Source: Kocuria tytonis (GTDB lineage: Bacteria > Actinomycetota > Actinomycetes > Actinomycetales > Micrococcaceae). From it: DNA of 64,000 nt. Position numbers and translations under genes: made by a program. Of this stretch, positions 8,379-16,227 are shown piece by piece. The notes below the pieces were generated by a model. It was not told the DNA's origin. It saw nothing but the letters and a program-made list of their open reading frames with translations, and made no database searches. How positions within the stretch are numbered: the stretch's first letter is position 1; the number at the start of each line of letters is the position of its first letter. Location of the stretch: assembly GCF_003226895.2 (NCBI RefSeq), contig NZ_PNJG02000002.1, positions 372,001 through 436,000 of the forward strand, in the 5' to 3' direction.

Positions 8379-10472
8379 TGCGTCCACGGCACGGATGAGC
8401 CCCAGGTGACTGAATGCCTGGGGGAAGTTGCCCGCGAGCCGCCCTCGTGCGACGTCGTACTGCTCGGAGAACAGCCCGAGGTCCGAGGCGAAGCCCGCGG
8501 TGGTGCGCAGCAGCTCGGCGGCGTCGTCCAGCCGACCCGAGCGCGCGTACTGCTCCACGAGCCAGAAGGTGCAGATCACGAACGGGTACTCGTCCCCGGA
8601 GAGCCCGTCCATGGACTGCTCGCCCCCTGCGGTGCGGTACCGGCGCAACTGGCCGTGCTCCTCCTGCAGGTCCCGTTCGATGCGCTCCACCGTGCGCAGC
8701 ATCGCGGGGTGGTCCGGGGCGATGAACCCGGTCTGGGGCAGCTGCAGCAGGGAGGCGTCCACCTCGCGGTTGTCGTAGGTCTGGGTGAAGATCCCCAGTT
8801 CCTCGTCGTAGCCCTTCTCCCAGATCTCCCGGTGGAGCTCGTCCCGCAGCCGGGTCCAGCGCTCCACGTCCCCCGCCAGTCCGTGCTCCCGCACGGCACG
8901 CAGGCCCTCGTTGAACGCCGTCCACATCATCACGCGCCCGTGGGTGAAGAAGTGCGGCTCCCCGCGCATCTCCCAGATCCCGTTGTCCGGGGTGTCCATG
9001 TGCAGCTCGCAGAAGGACATGAGGTTGCACTGCAGCCCCCAGGAGTAGTCGTTCTCCTCCTGGCCCGCGTCCCGCAGGGTGGCCAGGGCCATCATCACCT
9101 CACCTGCCACGTCCGCCTGGTACTGGTCCTCCGCGCCGTTGCCGATCCGCACCGGACGCGAGTCCTCGTAGCCGCTCAGGTGGTCCAGCTCGGACTCGAT
9201 GATGTTGCGGCGCCCGTCCACCCCGTAGAGGATCTTCAGCTGGTCCGGGTTGCCGGCGACGGCGCGCAGCAGCCAGTCCCGCCACAGCAGCGCGCCGTGC
9301 TCGTGGCCGCGCTGCACGAGCGTGGTGATGGTCAGGGCCGCGTCACGCAGCCACGTGTAGCGGTAGTCCCAGTTGCGGGCGCCACCGAAGTCCTCGGGCA
9401 GGCTCGCCGTGGGTGCGGCCACGATCCCCCCGGTCTCCGAGTGGGTCAGCGCGCGCAGCACCAGCAGTGAGCGCTTGACGACCTCGTGGTACTCGCCGTC
9501 GCAGTCCACCGCCGAGGCCCAGTCCGTCCAGAAGGCGTGCGTTGCCCGCTGCGCCCGCTCCGGGTCCGCGGGCACCAGCAGCTCGCGGTAGGACTCGCTC
9601 CACGTGAGCACCCAGTCGAGCTGCTCCCCGGCGTCCAGGCGGAAGGTGCCGCGGTGGCCGCGACGCAGCCCCTCCAGAACGCGGATGTCCGCGCCGGGGC
9701 CGTGCGCCTCGCCGTGCTCCACCTCCACGTCCTCGCCGTCACGGCCCAGCTGGTAGGGCTCCAGCTGCGGGCCCGTCAGCAGCAGGGCGTCGGGGCCGGC
9801 CACCGCGAGCAGACCCTTCCCGTCGGTCTCCCCTGAGCGGGCCTCGTGCGCGGCGTGGCGCACGCGCTGGCGGAAGTTGCGGTACCAGTGCGACGTGCGG
9901 CCCTCCGCCGCCGTCCCACCGTCCTGGGTGCCGTCCCCAGCTTCCCCGCCGGACGACGTCGTCTCCCCCGCGCCGTCCCCGTCGTGCGGAACGTGCCGGG
10001 TTCCCACCGGGTGCGGTTCGGACGGGGAATCCCCCATGTGGGCGCAGTCGTCCCCGTTGGAGTGGCTGCCCAGGTCCACGCGACGCACCCACGGGGTGAT
10101 GCGCCCGTAGTCGAAGCGGATCCGCAGGTCGTGCTCGATCTCCACGGTGCCCTCGAGGCACTCCACGCGGCGCACAAGATCCGCGTGGTCGTCACTGGGC
10201 GGCAGGAAGTCCGTGACGAGCACCCGGCCCGTGGGGGTCTTCCACTCCGTCTCCAGGATGAACGTGTCCGGGACGTACCTGCGGGAGACCACCTCGCCGT
10301 CCACGGCGCTGAGCTTCCAGCGGCCGTTGTCCTCGTCCCCCAGCAGGGCGCAGAACACCGCCGGGGAGTCGAAGCGCGGGAAGCACAGCCAGTCGATGCT
10401 GCCCTCCCGGGATACCAGCGGTCCCGTGTGCAGATCGGCCAGCAGGGCGTAGTCCTCCAAGGGGGTGCTCAC
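8340..10472 (-). CDS. glycoside hydrolase family 15 protein (glucoamylase/trehalase-like)
   Basis: The 710-aa protein starts LEDYALLADLHTGPLVSREGSIDWLCFPRFDSPAVFCALLG, the typical N-terminal super-sandwich of bacterial GH15 proteins. An (alpha/alpha)6 domain follows, with NWDYRYTWLRDAALT, the RPVRIGNGAEDQYQADVAGEVM segment and GIWEMRGEP, whose Glu is the expected general acid. It hydrolyses alpha-glucosidic bonds; in actinobacteria such proteins are often trehalases or glucoamylases, and the substrate is not resolvable here. It lacks a signal peptide, so it is cytoplasmic. It is about 100 aa longer than usual because of a low-complexity acidic/Ser/Gly insert at about residues 135-225. Confidence 0.88.
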   Translation of the reverse strand: MSTPLEDYALLADLHTGPLVSREGSIDWLCFPRFDSPAVFCALLGDEDNGRWKLSAVDGEVVSRRYVPDTFILETEWKTPTGRVLVTDFLPPSDDHADLVRRVECLEGTVEIEHDLRIRFDYGRITPWVRRVDLGSHSNGDDCAHMGDSPSEPHPVGTRHVPHDGDGAGETTSSGGEAGDGTQDGGTAAEGRTSHWYRNFRQRVRHAAHEARSGETDGKGLLAVAGPDALLLTGPQLEPYQLGRDGEDVEVEHGEAHGPGADIRVLEGLRRGHRGTFRLDAGEQLDWVLTWSESYRELLVPADPERAQRATHAFWTDWASAVDCDGEYHEVVKRSLLVLRALTHSETGGIVAAPTASLPEDFGGARNWDYRYTWLRDAALTITTLVQRGHEHGALLWRDWLLRAVAGNPDQLKILYGVDGRRNIIESELDHLSGYEDSRPVRIGNGAEDQYQADVAGEVMMALATLRDAGQEENDYSWGLQCNLMSFCELHMDTPDNGIWEMRGEPHFFTHGRVMMWTAFNEGLRAVREHGLAGDVERWTRLRDELHREIWEKGYDEELGIFTQTYDNREVDASLLQLPQTGFIAPDHPAMLRTVERIERDLQEEHGQLRRYRTAGGEQSMDGLSGDEYPFVICTFWLVEQYARSGRLDDAAELLRTTAGFASDLGLFSEQYDVARGRLAGNFPQAFSHLGLIRAVDALTAARHSETGRP

Positions 10473-10837
10473 GGGGGTTATTCAAGCACTGCGGCCCGAC
10501 GGCGCGGCCCTCGGAGCTTGGCGCAGGGCGCGTCCGGTCTCGCGGACACGGCGTGCCGGCAACCTCGTACCCCACAACACCTGGAAATTTCTCCCAAGAG
10601 CCAAAAGCATGAACTGAGTCACGGACATTTTTGCGTTGCCCTCGACGGGCCACGAGATGGCGCACAACTCATCAATGTCGGGTAGTGGTGCACAGCGTGG
10701 TTGTGCACCAGGTTTCGCTACATACTGGACGGTCAGAACCGGCCCCAGGGTGGGGCGCGGGGAGTGGCGCAAAAATGACCGTTTTCACTCACCCTGTAGT
10801 ATTGTTGTGTACTCGTGTTCTGTAGTACACTTAAAGC
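10473..10837. other. intergenic region at the left edge of the accessory island
   Basis: This 365-bp gap has no supported gene. It contains a perfect 8-bp inverted repeat GGTGCACA...TGTGCACC (10687-10694 / 10702-10709). AT content rises towards the toxin-antitoxin-like locus. Confidence 0.4.
10807..10830 (+). promoter_or_regulatory. palindromic operator candidate of TA copy 1
   Basis: GTGTACT (10807-10813) and AGTACAC (10824-10830) are exact inverted repeats 10 bp apart and end 7 bp before the ATG at 10838. TGTAGTA also occurs twice (10795, 10821). Ribbon-helix-helix antitoxins commonly repress their own operons through such sites, so this is a likely autoregulatory operator. The second copy of the operon, at 33.0 kb, has lost this upstream sequence. 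Confidence 0.5.
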
Positions 10838-11104
10838 ATGAGCAACGTTTAGTTCACCGCCTCGGCCGCCCGCCACGAAATCACCCGCGAGGACGCGATG
10901 CACGCGATCCGTGCTTCCGTGGTCCAGGTTTCCGTCCCGGGTCGCGACGGACACGGGGACGCCATGTTGTTCATCGGCCACCCGCATCCGCAGGCGGACC
11001 GCTGGTTGGAGGTCATCGCGGAGATTCGTCCCCCGCGCGGGGTGCTGATCTTTCACGCAATGGAGCTGACCGACAAGTTCCGCCACTACCTCCAGGAGAA
11101 CTGA
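10838..11104 (+). pseudogene. toxin-like gene of TA pair, copy 1 (nonsense at codon 5)
   Basis: ATG AGC AAC GTT TAG: codon 5 is a stop, where the copy at 33027 has GAG. After it the frame runs intact for 84 codons to 11104 and encodes HEITREDAMHAIRAS...GHPHPQADRWLEVIAEIRP...IFHAMELTDKFRHYL. This resembles small actinobacterial proteins encoded just ahead of CopG-like antitoxins, with an H-G/E-I-T-x-E-D-A helix, a strand with WLEV and a final I-x-H-A-M-x-L-x-x-K/R. Reinitiation at ATG 10898 would remove the first 20 residues and has no clear ribosome site. The toxin assignment is by context and is tentative. Confidence 0.65.
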
Positions 11105-11106
11105 AC

Positions 11107-11421
11107 ATGGACTACTACGAGAAACTTTCCCGCGACATCGAGGCCGGCACCGTCGTCCCCGACGCCAGTCGCCTGACCCGCAACCTAAAGGCCGGTGAGC
11201 GCATCCTGCTCGACGCCGCCGGGGTGGAGGCCTGGGAGGAGTTCGAACGTGTGGAGATGGGCCGCCCGCGCGTGGGCCAGAATCGCGGACCCTCCCCGGT
11301 GATCCAGACCCGCATCCCCCACGCACTGAAAGAACAGCTGGACACCTACGCCACCGACCACGGCCAGAAGGCCAGCGAAGTCGTGCGCGAGGCCCTGACC
11401 CGCTTCCTGCGCGCCGCCTGA
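11107..11421 (+). CDS. ribbon-helix-helix antitoxin-like protein, copy 1
   Basis: This 104-aa protein starts 2 bp after the toxin-like gene. The N-terminal half is charged (DYYEKLSRDIEAG). The C-terminal half (about 62-103) fits a ribbon-helix-helix DNA-binding fold: a strand VIQTRIP, helix A HALKEQLDTYATDHGQ, helix B KASEVVREALTRFLRAA. By analogy with CopG-type antitoxins it would bind the toxin through its N-terminus and repress the operon at the palindrome at 10807. This copy is intact, so it may persist as a solitary antitoxin/repressor. Confidence 0.75.
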   Translation: MDYYEKLSRDIEAGTVVPDASRLTRNLKAGERILLDAAGVEAWEEFERVEMGRPRVGQNRGPSPVIQTRIPHALKEQLDTYATDHGQKASEVVREALTRFLRAA

Positions 11422-11680
11422 GCACACGGCGGCACGCTCCCAGGGTTGCCGTCACGGACCTCTCCCCGCACCCTCTGCGGCGACACAGGGCTTGCCCATG
11501 GGCTAAGGCGTCGTTGAGGCGCACGGAGGTAGCGAAGATGGGAGGCATAATTGTTACCAAAACGTGACAGTATGATTCGCCCCCACTGATCGACTTCATA
11601 GTATAGCGTGAGAAAAATCACATAAGTGATGTGAATAAGATTTTTCGAGGAGTAGCTAAACAGGAAGCTCGGAGGAAGTT
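11422..11680 (+). promoter_or_regulatory. leader region of the bacteriocin operon with nested inverted repeat
   Basis: This AT-rich gap precedes the bacteriocin gene. GAAAAATC (11612-11619) pairs with GATTTTTC (11639-11646), and nested within it TCACAT (11618) pairs with ATGTGA (11629). Either a leader hairpin or a regulator site is possible. A strong GGAGGAAG ribosome site lies just before ATG 11681. A TATGAT hexamer near 11571 could be a -10 box, but no well-spaced -35 box was seen. Confidence 0.45.
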
Positions 11681-11977
11681 ATGCGTATCAAACGAAATCT
11701 CATCACCGCTGGCGTTGCCGTGTCGTTACTGTTTGGAGGTTCGTCTGCGGCTTTCGCAGCAACCCAGTACCCCGCGGAGGGCGGGACCTGGCAATACGGT
11801 CTTGATACGTGGACGCCTACCGCTTCGTCCAGCTACCAAGTGGGCCGCTGTCACGGTTCCACTGCCAAGACCAGCTACGGGGAAGTGCGTTCCGTAAACA
11901 CGGCAGCAAATTCATGGTCCCGAGCCTCCAAAGCGGCCAATTACTGGGGTAATTCGTATTACTATCGCGTATGCTAG
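11681..11977 (+). CDS. lactococcin-972-family bacteriocin precursor
   Basis: The 98-aa precursor has a Sec signal peptide (MRIKRN, hydrophobic 7-24, SSAAFA cleavage near 26). The mature peptide of about 70 aa begins TQYPAEGGTWQYGLD. The G-G-T-W-Q-(Y/H)-G motif, a middle rich in Ser/Tyr/Gly, and the C-terminal W-S-R-A-x-x-x-A-N-Y-W-G-N-S-Y-Y-Y region match lactococcin 972. That is an unmodified secreted bacteriocin which in Lactococcus binds lipid II and blocks septum formation. The two genes downstream are the usual partners of this family. It is low-GC relative to its surroundings, as expected for acquired DNA. Confidence 0.85.
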   Translation: MRIKRNLITAGVAVSLLFGGSSAAFAATQYPAEGGTWQYGLDTWTPTASSSYQVGRCHGSTAKTSYGEVRSVNTAANSWSRASKAANYWGNSYYYRVC

Positions 11978-11992
11978 TAATTCTTGCCGCTG

Positions 11993-12025
11993 AGGGGCGG
12001 CGTCGCTGACAGCGACGCCGCCCCT
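11993..12025 (+). terminator. attenuator hairpin inside the bacteriocin operon
   Basis: A perfect 15-bp stem, 11993-12007 with 12011-12025, with a 3-nt loop (GAC), then TGTAATTTTC. It begins 15 bp after the bacteriocin stop and ends 21 bp before the next gene. It probably lets most transcripts end after the bacteriocin gene and fewer continue into the immunity/transport genes, and it may protect the short mRNA. Confidence 0.7.
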
Positions 12026-12046
12026 GTAATTTTCGAAGGGATCAGA

Positions 12047-13978
12047 ATGATCAGATTCGCCGTCAGGATTGCCGCTCTGCTGACCCTGGTCGTGCTGATG
12101 TGTGTGACAGACGCCTACATCAGGCAACAGGAGGATGTTCTGCCCCAGGGGGCGGAGGGCGCTGTTCTGCTGGATCTGAGTGATTCGACGATCTCGAAGC
12201 AGCGGGCGGTCGAGGATTTAGACGCCCTGTCCGATCAGAACGATCTTCATCTGGCGAAGGTCGTGGCGGACAAGCAGGACTTTCTCCACGGCAAGAACCT
12301 CTACGCGTTCGGGAAAAGCACCGGAGCCACCCCTGTTCAGCTTGCATGGTACGAGAAGTCCACCCATGGTGTGCTGGAAAGCTCCTCGCGTCTGGGGGAT
12401 GCGGATCTGAACGGCATGTATGTGTTTCGGGGCGACGGTGCAGAGGTGATTGGTGGATGGGCGCGGCAGAACCACGTGACCGTGACCGTGCTGGACACCC
12501 GGGCTCAGAGCATTGCGAAGTTCACGCTCGTCAGCTCCGGGTACGGGGTGGCGTTGATCTGCAGCCTCATTCTACTGCTGGTGTCCTCGATGGGCTGGTC
12601 GGTGCTTTCAGCTCACAGCAAGGCATTGCGTGTCGTGGCGGGTCAGTCCCGGGCCGCCATCATCGCCGCGGACATCCGCTCGTATCTCACGGTGGCGGGA
12701 CCAGTTCTGGTGGGCGGGTACGTTCTGGGTGTGATCGCGGTGGCGCTGTTGCGGGCAGACCACGCCGTCTCGAGATTTCTCTGGACCTCGGTGCCTTTCC
12801 TGCTGGCCTTTCTCTTGCTGCTGGTCGTAACGTTTGCGGCGATGACGCTGATTGCTGCTCCCACTGCTGAGGTCATTGCCCAGCGCAGGTCCGGCATTCT
12901 GGCCTACCGTTCCCTCAGCGAGGCCTTGAAACTGGTGGCCATTGCTCTCACCGCCGTCTCGTTGCCGATATTCACCTCGGCGGCCATGACGAGCCTGGGC
13001 AGTTCCACAAATGCGTCGTACTGGAAGGTCTTCGGCGACGACGTCTCCCTGCGGATCCTCACAGCCTCGGAGGATAGCTACCAGGCGACGGAACCCCGTT
13101 TGGCGCAGCTGGTGGGACGGGCCGAGTCTTCCCATGAGGCACTGTTGAACTACCGGCTCAGCCCGGAGTCCTCTCCCGCCTCGGACTTCGACGGGGTGGT
13201 GCTGACGAACACCGCCTACCTGGATCAGGTGCGCGAATCGCTGGGTGCGGACCTCGAATCTGTTGCGGGGGATTCGGCCGCCGATGCCGCTGTGGCGGGA
13301 CTGTCGGAGAACCTTTCGATGTGGTGCGCACGGGCCTGCTCTGCGAGTGACTTCGAGCTGTTCACCACTGCACCTGACGCGGTGTTCCCCGCCCTGGACG
13401 GGGCAGGGGACGCGGAGTTGGCGTTGCTGCATCATCCCCTGGTGCTCAACACGGACCGCATCGCCGGCGTTTACCGGCCGGACTTCATCGGCCCGTTGCT
13501 GACCAGTGGGAACATCGTGTTCTCCTCCGGATCCAGCGTGTCCCGGTCGGTGGATGAGCTGGGGCTGGGAAACGTGGTGCTGAGCATCGACCGGGTTGCT
13601 GACACGGGTCTTCAGCAGGGCCAGAGTGACTACGAGCGGGCCGGCGCCCAGATCGTGGGGATCGCCTTGGTGCTCATGGCTCTGGTGCTCTCCAGCGCCA
13701 TCGCCGCCCAGGTCTACATCGCCACCATCGCCCGCCGGGTGTTCGTGTGCCGGTGTGCGGGGATGTCCTGGCCGCGTGTCCTCGAGCGACGGCTGGTCTA
13801 CGAGGCCGCGGCGGTGTGCGTGTGCGCCGCGCTGGCGTTCATCTACGGCACGGTTCAAGGGGTCCAGTACTCGTGGACGGTGTTCGTGGCCCCAGTGCTC
13901 TACCTGCTGATCTCCTATCCGGCCCACGTGGTGGCTGGGCAGACCATGTTTGATCGAAGCGTGCTGCGGAAGGTGTGA
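12047..13978 (+). CDS. bacteriocin-associated integral membrane protein (lactococcin 972 group)
   Basis: The 643-aa protein has one N-terminal helix, a large external segment (about 35-165), three to four helices (about 170-320), a second external segment, and three more C-terminal helices ending near 635. This is the layout of the DUF1430 / seven-helix putative immunity protein found with lactococcin 972-type bacteriocins. It probably forms the permease part of an ABC export or self-protection system with the following ATPase. The start at ATG 12047 has a GAAGGG site; the frame is open 21 codons earlier, but that part covers the attenuator hairpin. Confidence 0.78.
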   Translation: MIRFAVRIAALLTLVVLMCVTDAYIRQQEDVLPQGAEGAVLLDLSDSTISKQRAVEDLDALSDQNDLHLAKVVADKQDFLHGKNLYAFGKSTGATPVQLAWYEKSTHGVLESSSRLGDADLNGMYVFRGDGAEVIGGWARQNHVTVTVLDTRAQSIAKFTLVSSGYGVALICSLILLLVSSMGWSVLSAHSKALRVVAGQSRAAIIAADIRSYLTVAGPVLVGGYVLGVIAVALLRADHAVSRFLWTSVPFLLAFLLLLVVTFAAMTLIAAPTAEVIAQRRSGILAYRSLSEALKLVAIALTAVSLPIFTSAAMTSLGSSTNASYWKVFGDDVSLRILTASEDSYQATEPRLAQLVGRAESSHEALLNYRLSPESSPASDFDGVVLTNTAYLDQVRESLGADLESVAGDSAADAAVAGLSENLSMWCARACSASDFELFTTAPDAVFPALDGAGDAELALLHHPLVLNTDRIAGVYRPDFIGPLLTSGNIVFSSGSSVSRSVDELGLGNVVLSIDRVADTGLQQGQSDYERAGAQIVGIALVLMALVLSSAIAAQVYIATIARRVFVCRCAGMSWPRVLERRLVYEAAAVCVCAALAFIYGTVQGVQYSWTVFVAPVLYLLISYPAHVVAGQTMFDRSVLRKV

Positions 13979-13981
13979 ACC

Positions 13982-14614
13982 ATGATCGAAGCGGAAAACC
14001 TGGAGGTAGAGAAGGGCGGTTCCCTGGTTCTGTCGGTTGCCTCCTTCACCGCGGAGGTTGGGGCGGTGACAGGGCTGATCGGACCCAGCGGGTGCGGCAA
14101 GTCGACCATGCTGAACTGTCTCGGGCTGCTGGAGCGAGTGGATCGGGGAACCCTGCGCATCGACGGGATGGACCTCACCCGCCCGTCCAACGCCCAACGG
14201 GGGAAGTTCTGGAAGGACCGCGCGGCCTTCGTGTTCCAGGACTACGGGATCATCGAGGACTGGACCGCGCAGGAGAACATTCTCCTGCGCAAAACGGGCC
14301 GATTTTCCCGCACCCGCGGGAAGAGCTCGGTGTACGAGGCCCTGGATTTCGTGGGTCTCACCGGTCGCGGGAATGAGACCGCCTCTTACCTCAGCGGCGG
14401 GGAGAAGCAACGGTTGAGCATCGCCCGGACGCTGCACAAGAAGGCGAGCTACATTTTCGCCGATGAACCCACCGCCAGCCTGGATACGGAGAACCGGCGA
14501 CGGGTGATCGACCTGCTCACCGCCTGCGCGGCCAGCGGGGCCACCGTCATTGTGGCCACGCACGACGAGGACATGATGCGCGCGTGCGACACCACCTACG
14601 ACCTGAGGCAATGA
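13982..14614 (+). CDS. ABC transporter ATP-binding protein of the bacteriocin operon
   Basis: The 210-aa ATPase has Walker A GPSGCGKST (about 37-45), Q-loop VFQDYG, signature LSGGEKQR, Walker B IFADEPTASLD and a switch His in ATHDED. The short length and the position 3 bp after the large membrane protein fit the ABC ATPase of lactococcin-972-type cassettes (LolD/MacB-like class). It powers export or immunity with the upstream membrane protein. Confidence 0.88.
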   Translation: MIEAENLEVEKGGSLVLSVASFTAEVGAVTGLIGPSGCGKSTMLNCLGLLERVDRGTLRIDGMDLTRPSNAQRGKFWKDRAAFVFQDYGIIEDWTAQENILLRKTGRFSRTRGKSSVYEALDFVGLTGRGNETASYLSGGEKQRLSIARTLHKKASYIFADEPTASLDTENRRRVIDLLTACAASGATVIVATHDEDMMRACDTTYDLRQ

Positions 14615-14718
14615 CGAGGGAAGGTCTTGTAGCTAGAACTAGCTCTTAGCTCGCGGCTTTCACTCGCTACGTGTAGGGAGCATGACGTCGTCGACGCGGG
14701 TGGGGGTGCGTGAGGCCG

Positions 14719-14742
14719 GTGGTAACCGAAGTGGTTCACCAC
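14719..14742. terminator. weak hairpin after the bacteriocin operon
   Basis: GTGGTAACC (14719-14727) pairs with GGTTCACCAC (14733-14742) with one bulged base. It lies about 100 bp after the ATPase stop and just before the ISL3 element. It may end the operon transcript. Confidence 0.3.
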
Positions 14743-14767
14743 ACTAATGATCTCAGAGGGGTTTTGG

Positions 14768-16213
14768 GGCTCTTCAGAGTTGAGTGTGGGCGCGCCGGTG
14801 GTGCGGGGTAGCTGGGGATAGACGTCGAGGTCCTCGATGATGAGCGGACTCTTACCTCTGCTCGCACCAAGGACCTCGACAATGCTTAACCATAGTTGCG
14901 TATGCCCTGACGCGCTCGATCGCTGCGACCGATGCGATCTCCTCCTCGACTTCCCCGGCCTCCACCTGGTCTCGGTCACGCAGGCTCCCTCGGGCCTGGT
15001 GCTCGAGGTGGAGTCCTGCGTTCCGGTCCAAGGCTGTCCCGGCTGCGGAGTCATCGCTACTGGTCACGGCCGTGTGGTGGTCGAGGTGATTGATGCGCCC
15101 TGGGCGGGTCGGCCGGTGCGGGTCCGATGGCGCAAGCGCCGCTGGATCTGTCACGAGGACGTTTGCGCGGTGGTCTCGTTCGTCGAGCAGGACCCGGAGG
15201 TCTGTGCGCCGCGCGGTCTGCTGAGCACCCGCGCGATCCGGTGGTCCATCGGTCAGCTCCGGGCCGAGGGAGCGACGATCCAGGGCCTGGCCCGGCAGCT
15301 CGGCACGACCTGGAACACCCTCTGGACTCAGGTCCGCCCCGTCCTGGCCACGGCCGCTGACGACCCGGTCCGGTTCGAGAACGTGCAGGTCCTGGGCGTG
15401 GACGAACACATCTGGCATCACCGCGACCCCCGCCGGCGCGGTCCGAAAGAGCTCACCGGGATGGTCGACCTGACCCGCGGACCCCACCCCACCGCCAGGC
15501 TCCTCGACCTCGTCCCCGGCCGATCCGGCAAGGCCTACCGCGACTGGCTGGACGAGCGGGGCGAAGGGTTCCGGAAGCGGGTCGAGATCGCGACGTTGGA
15601 CCCGTTCCAGGGATACAAGAACGCGATCGATGACCAACTCGAGGACGCCACCTGCGTGCTGGATGCGTTCCACATCGTCAAGCTCGCCGGCGCGGCAGTC
15701 GATGACGTCCGCCGCCGGATCCAACAGGAGACCCTCGGCCACCGAGGCCGCAAGGGCGACCCTCTCTACGGCATCCGCCATGTTCTCCGCGCCGGGCGAG
15801 AACGCCTCACGTCTCGCCAGCAGACTCGCCTGGAAGCTGCGTTCACGGCCCATCCCGATCACATCGCGGTCGAAGTCGCCTATCGCTGCGCTCAGGACCT
15901 TCGGGACGTGTTCCACCAGCCCACGCCTGCACGAGGACGCCAGCTTGCCGAAAAACTCATCGCCTCGCTGCCGACCTGCCCGATTCCCGAGATCGCCAGG
16001 CTCGGAAAGACCCTGAGACGCTGGAAGACCGCGTTCCTTGCCTACTTCGACACCGACGGCGCGAGCAACGGTGGTACCGAGGCCATCAACGGGATCATCG
16101 AACTCGGCCGCCGCATCGCCGGCGGCTTCCGCAACTTCGAGCACTACCGCCTCCGCATGCTCCTCATCACCGGTGGACTCGACGCCTCACCCCACACTCA
16201 ACTCTGAAGAGCC
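14768..16213 (+). mobile_element. ISL3-family insertion sequence, complete
   Basis: Perfect 23-bp terminal inverted repeats begin GGCTCTTCAGAG and lie at 14768-14790 and 16191-16213. They enclose 1446 bp with a single transposase gene, the usual size of ISL3 elements. The 8 bp outside each end (GGTTTTGG and GCTAATCC) do not match, so there is no visible target duplication. This suggests rearrangement after insertion, or loss of one flank. Confidence 0.88.
14882..16207 (+). CDS. ISL3-family transposase
   Basis: The 441-aa DDE transposase has an N-terminal zinc-ribbon-like Cys cluster (C-x-x-C pairs in the first 65 aa and WICHEDVC), a helix-turn-helix (GATIQGLARQLGTTWNTLWTQV), and the catalytic core with VLGVDEHIW (D), IATLDPFQGYKNAI (D) and GGTEAINGIIELGRRIAGGF (E). 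It is intact and fills the element from its left arm to within 6 bp of the right end. ATG 14882 gives the family-typical start; the open frame begins 15 codons earlier. Confidence 0.92.
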   Translation: MLNHSCVCPDALDRCDRCDLLLDFPGLHLVSVTQAPSGLVLEVESCVPVQGCPGCGVIATGHGRVVVEVIDAPWAGRPVRVRWRKRRWICHEDVCAVVSFVEQDPEVCAPRGLLSTRAIRWSIGQLRAEGATIQGLARQLGTTWNTLWTQVRPVLATAADDPVRFENVQVLGVDEHIWHHRDPRRRGPKELTGMVDLTRGPHPTARLLDLVPGRSGKAYRDWLDERGEGFRKRVEIATLDPFQGYKNAIDDQLEDATCVLDAFHIVKLAGAAVDDVRRRIQQETLGHRGRKGDPLYGIRHVLRAGRERLTSRQQTRLEAAFTAHPDHIAVEVAYRCAQDLRDVFHQPTPARGRQLAEKLIASLPTCPIPEIARLGKTLRRWKTAFLAYFDTDGASNGGTEAINGIIELGRRIAGGFRNFEHYRLRMLLITGGLDASPHTQL

Positions 16214-16227
16214 GCTAATCCCCACCG

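Noticed and set aside
12608-14611. Long minus-strand open frame (667 aa) opposite the bacteriocin membrane protein and ATPase
   Set aside because: The plus strand there encodes clear transporter motifs; the minus frame is low-complexity His/Arg/Gly-rich shadow sequence.
14760-16221. 8-bp target duplication of the ISL3 element
   Set aside because: The flanking octamers differ (GGTTTTGG and GCTAATCC).
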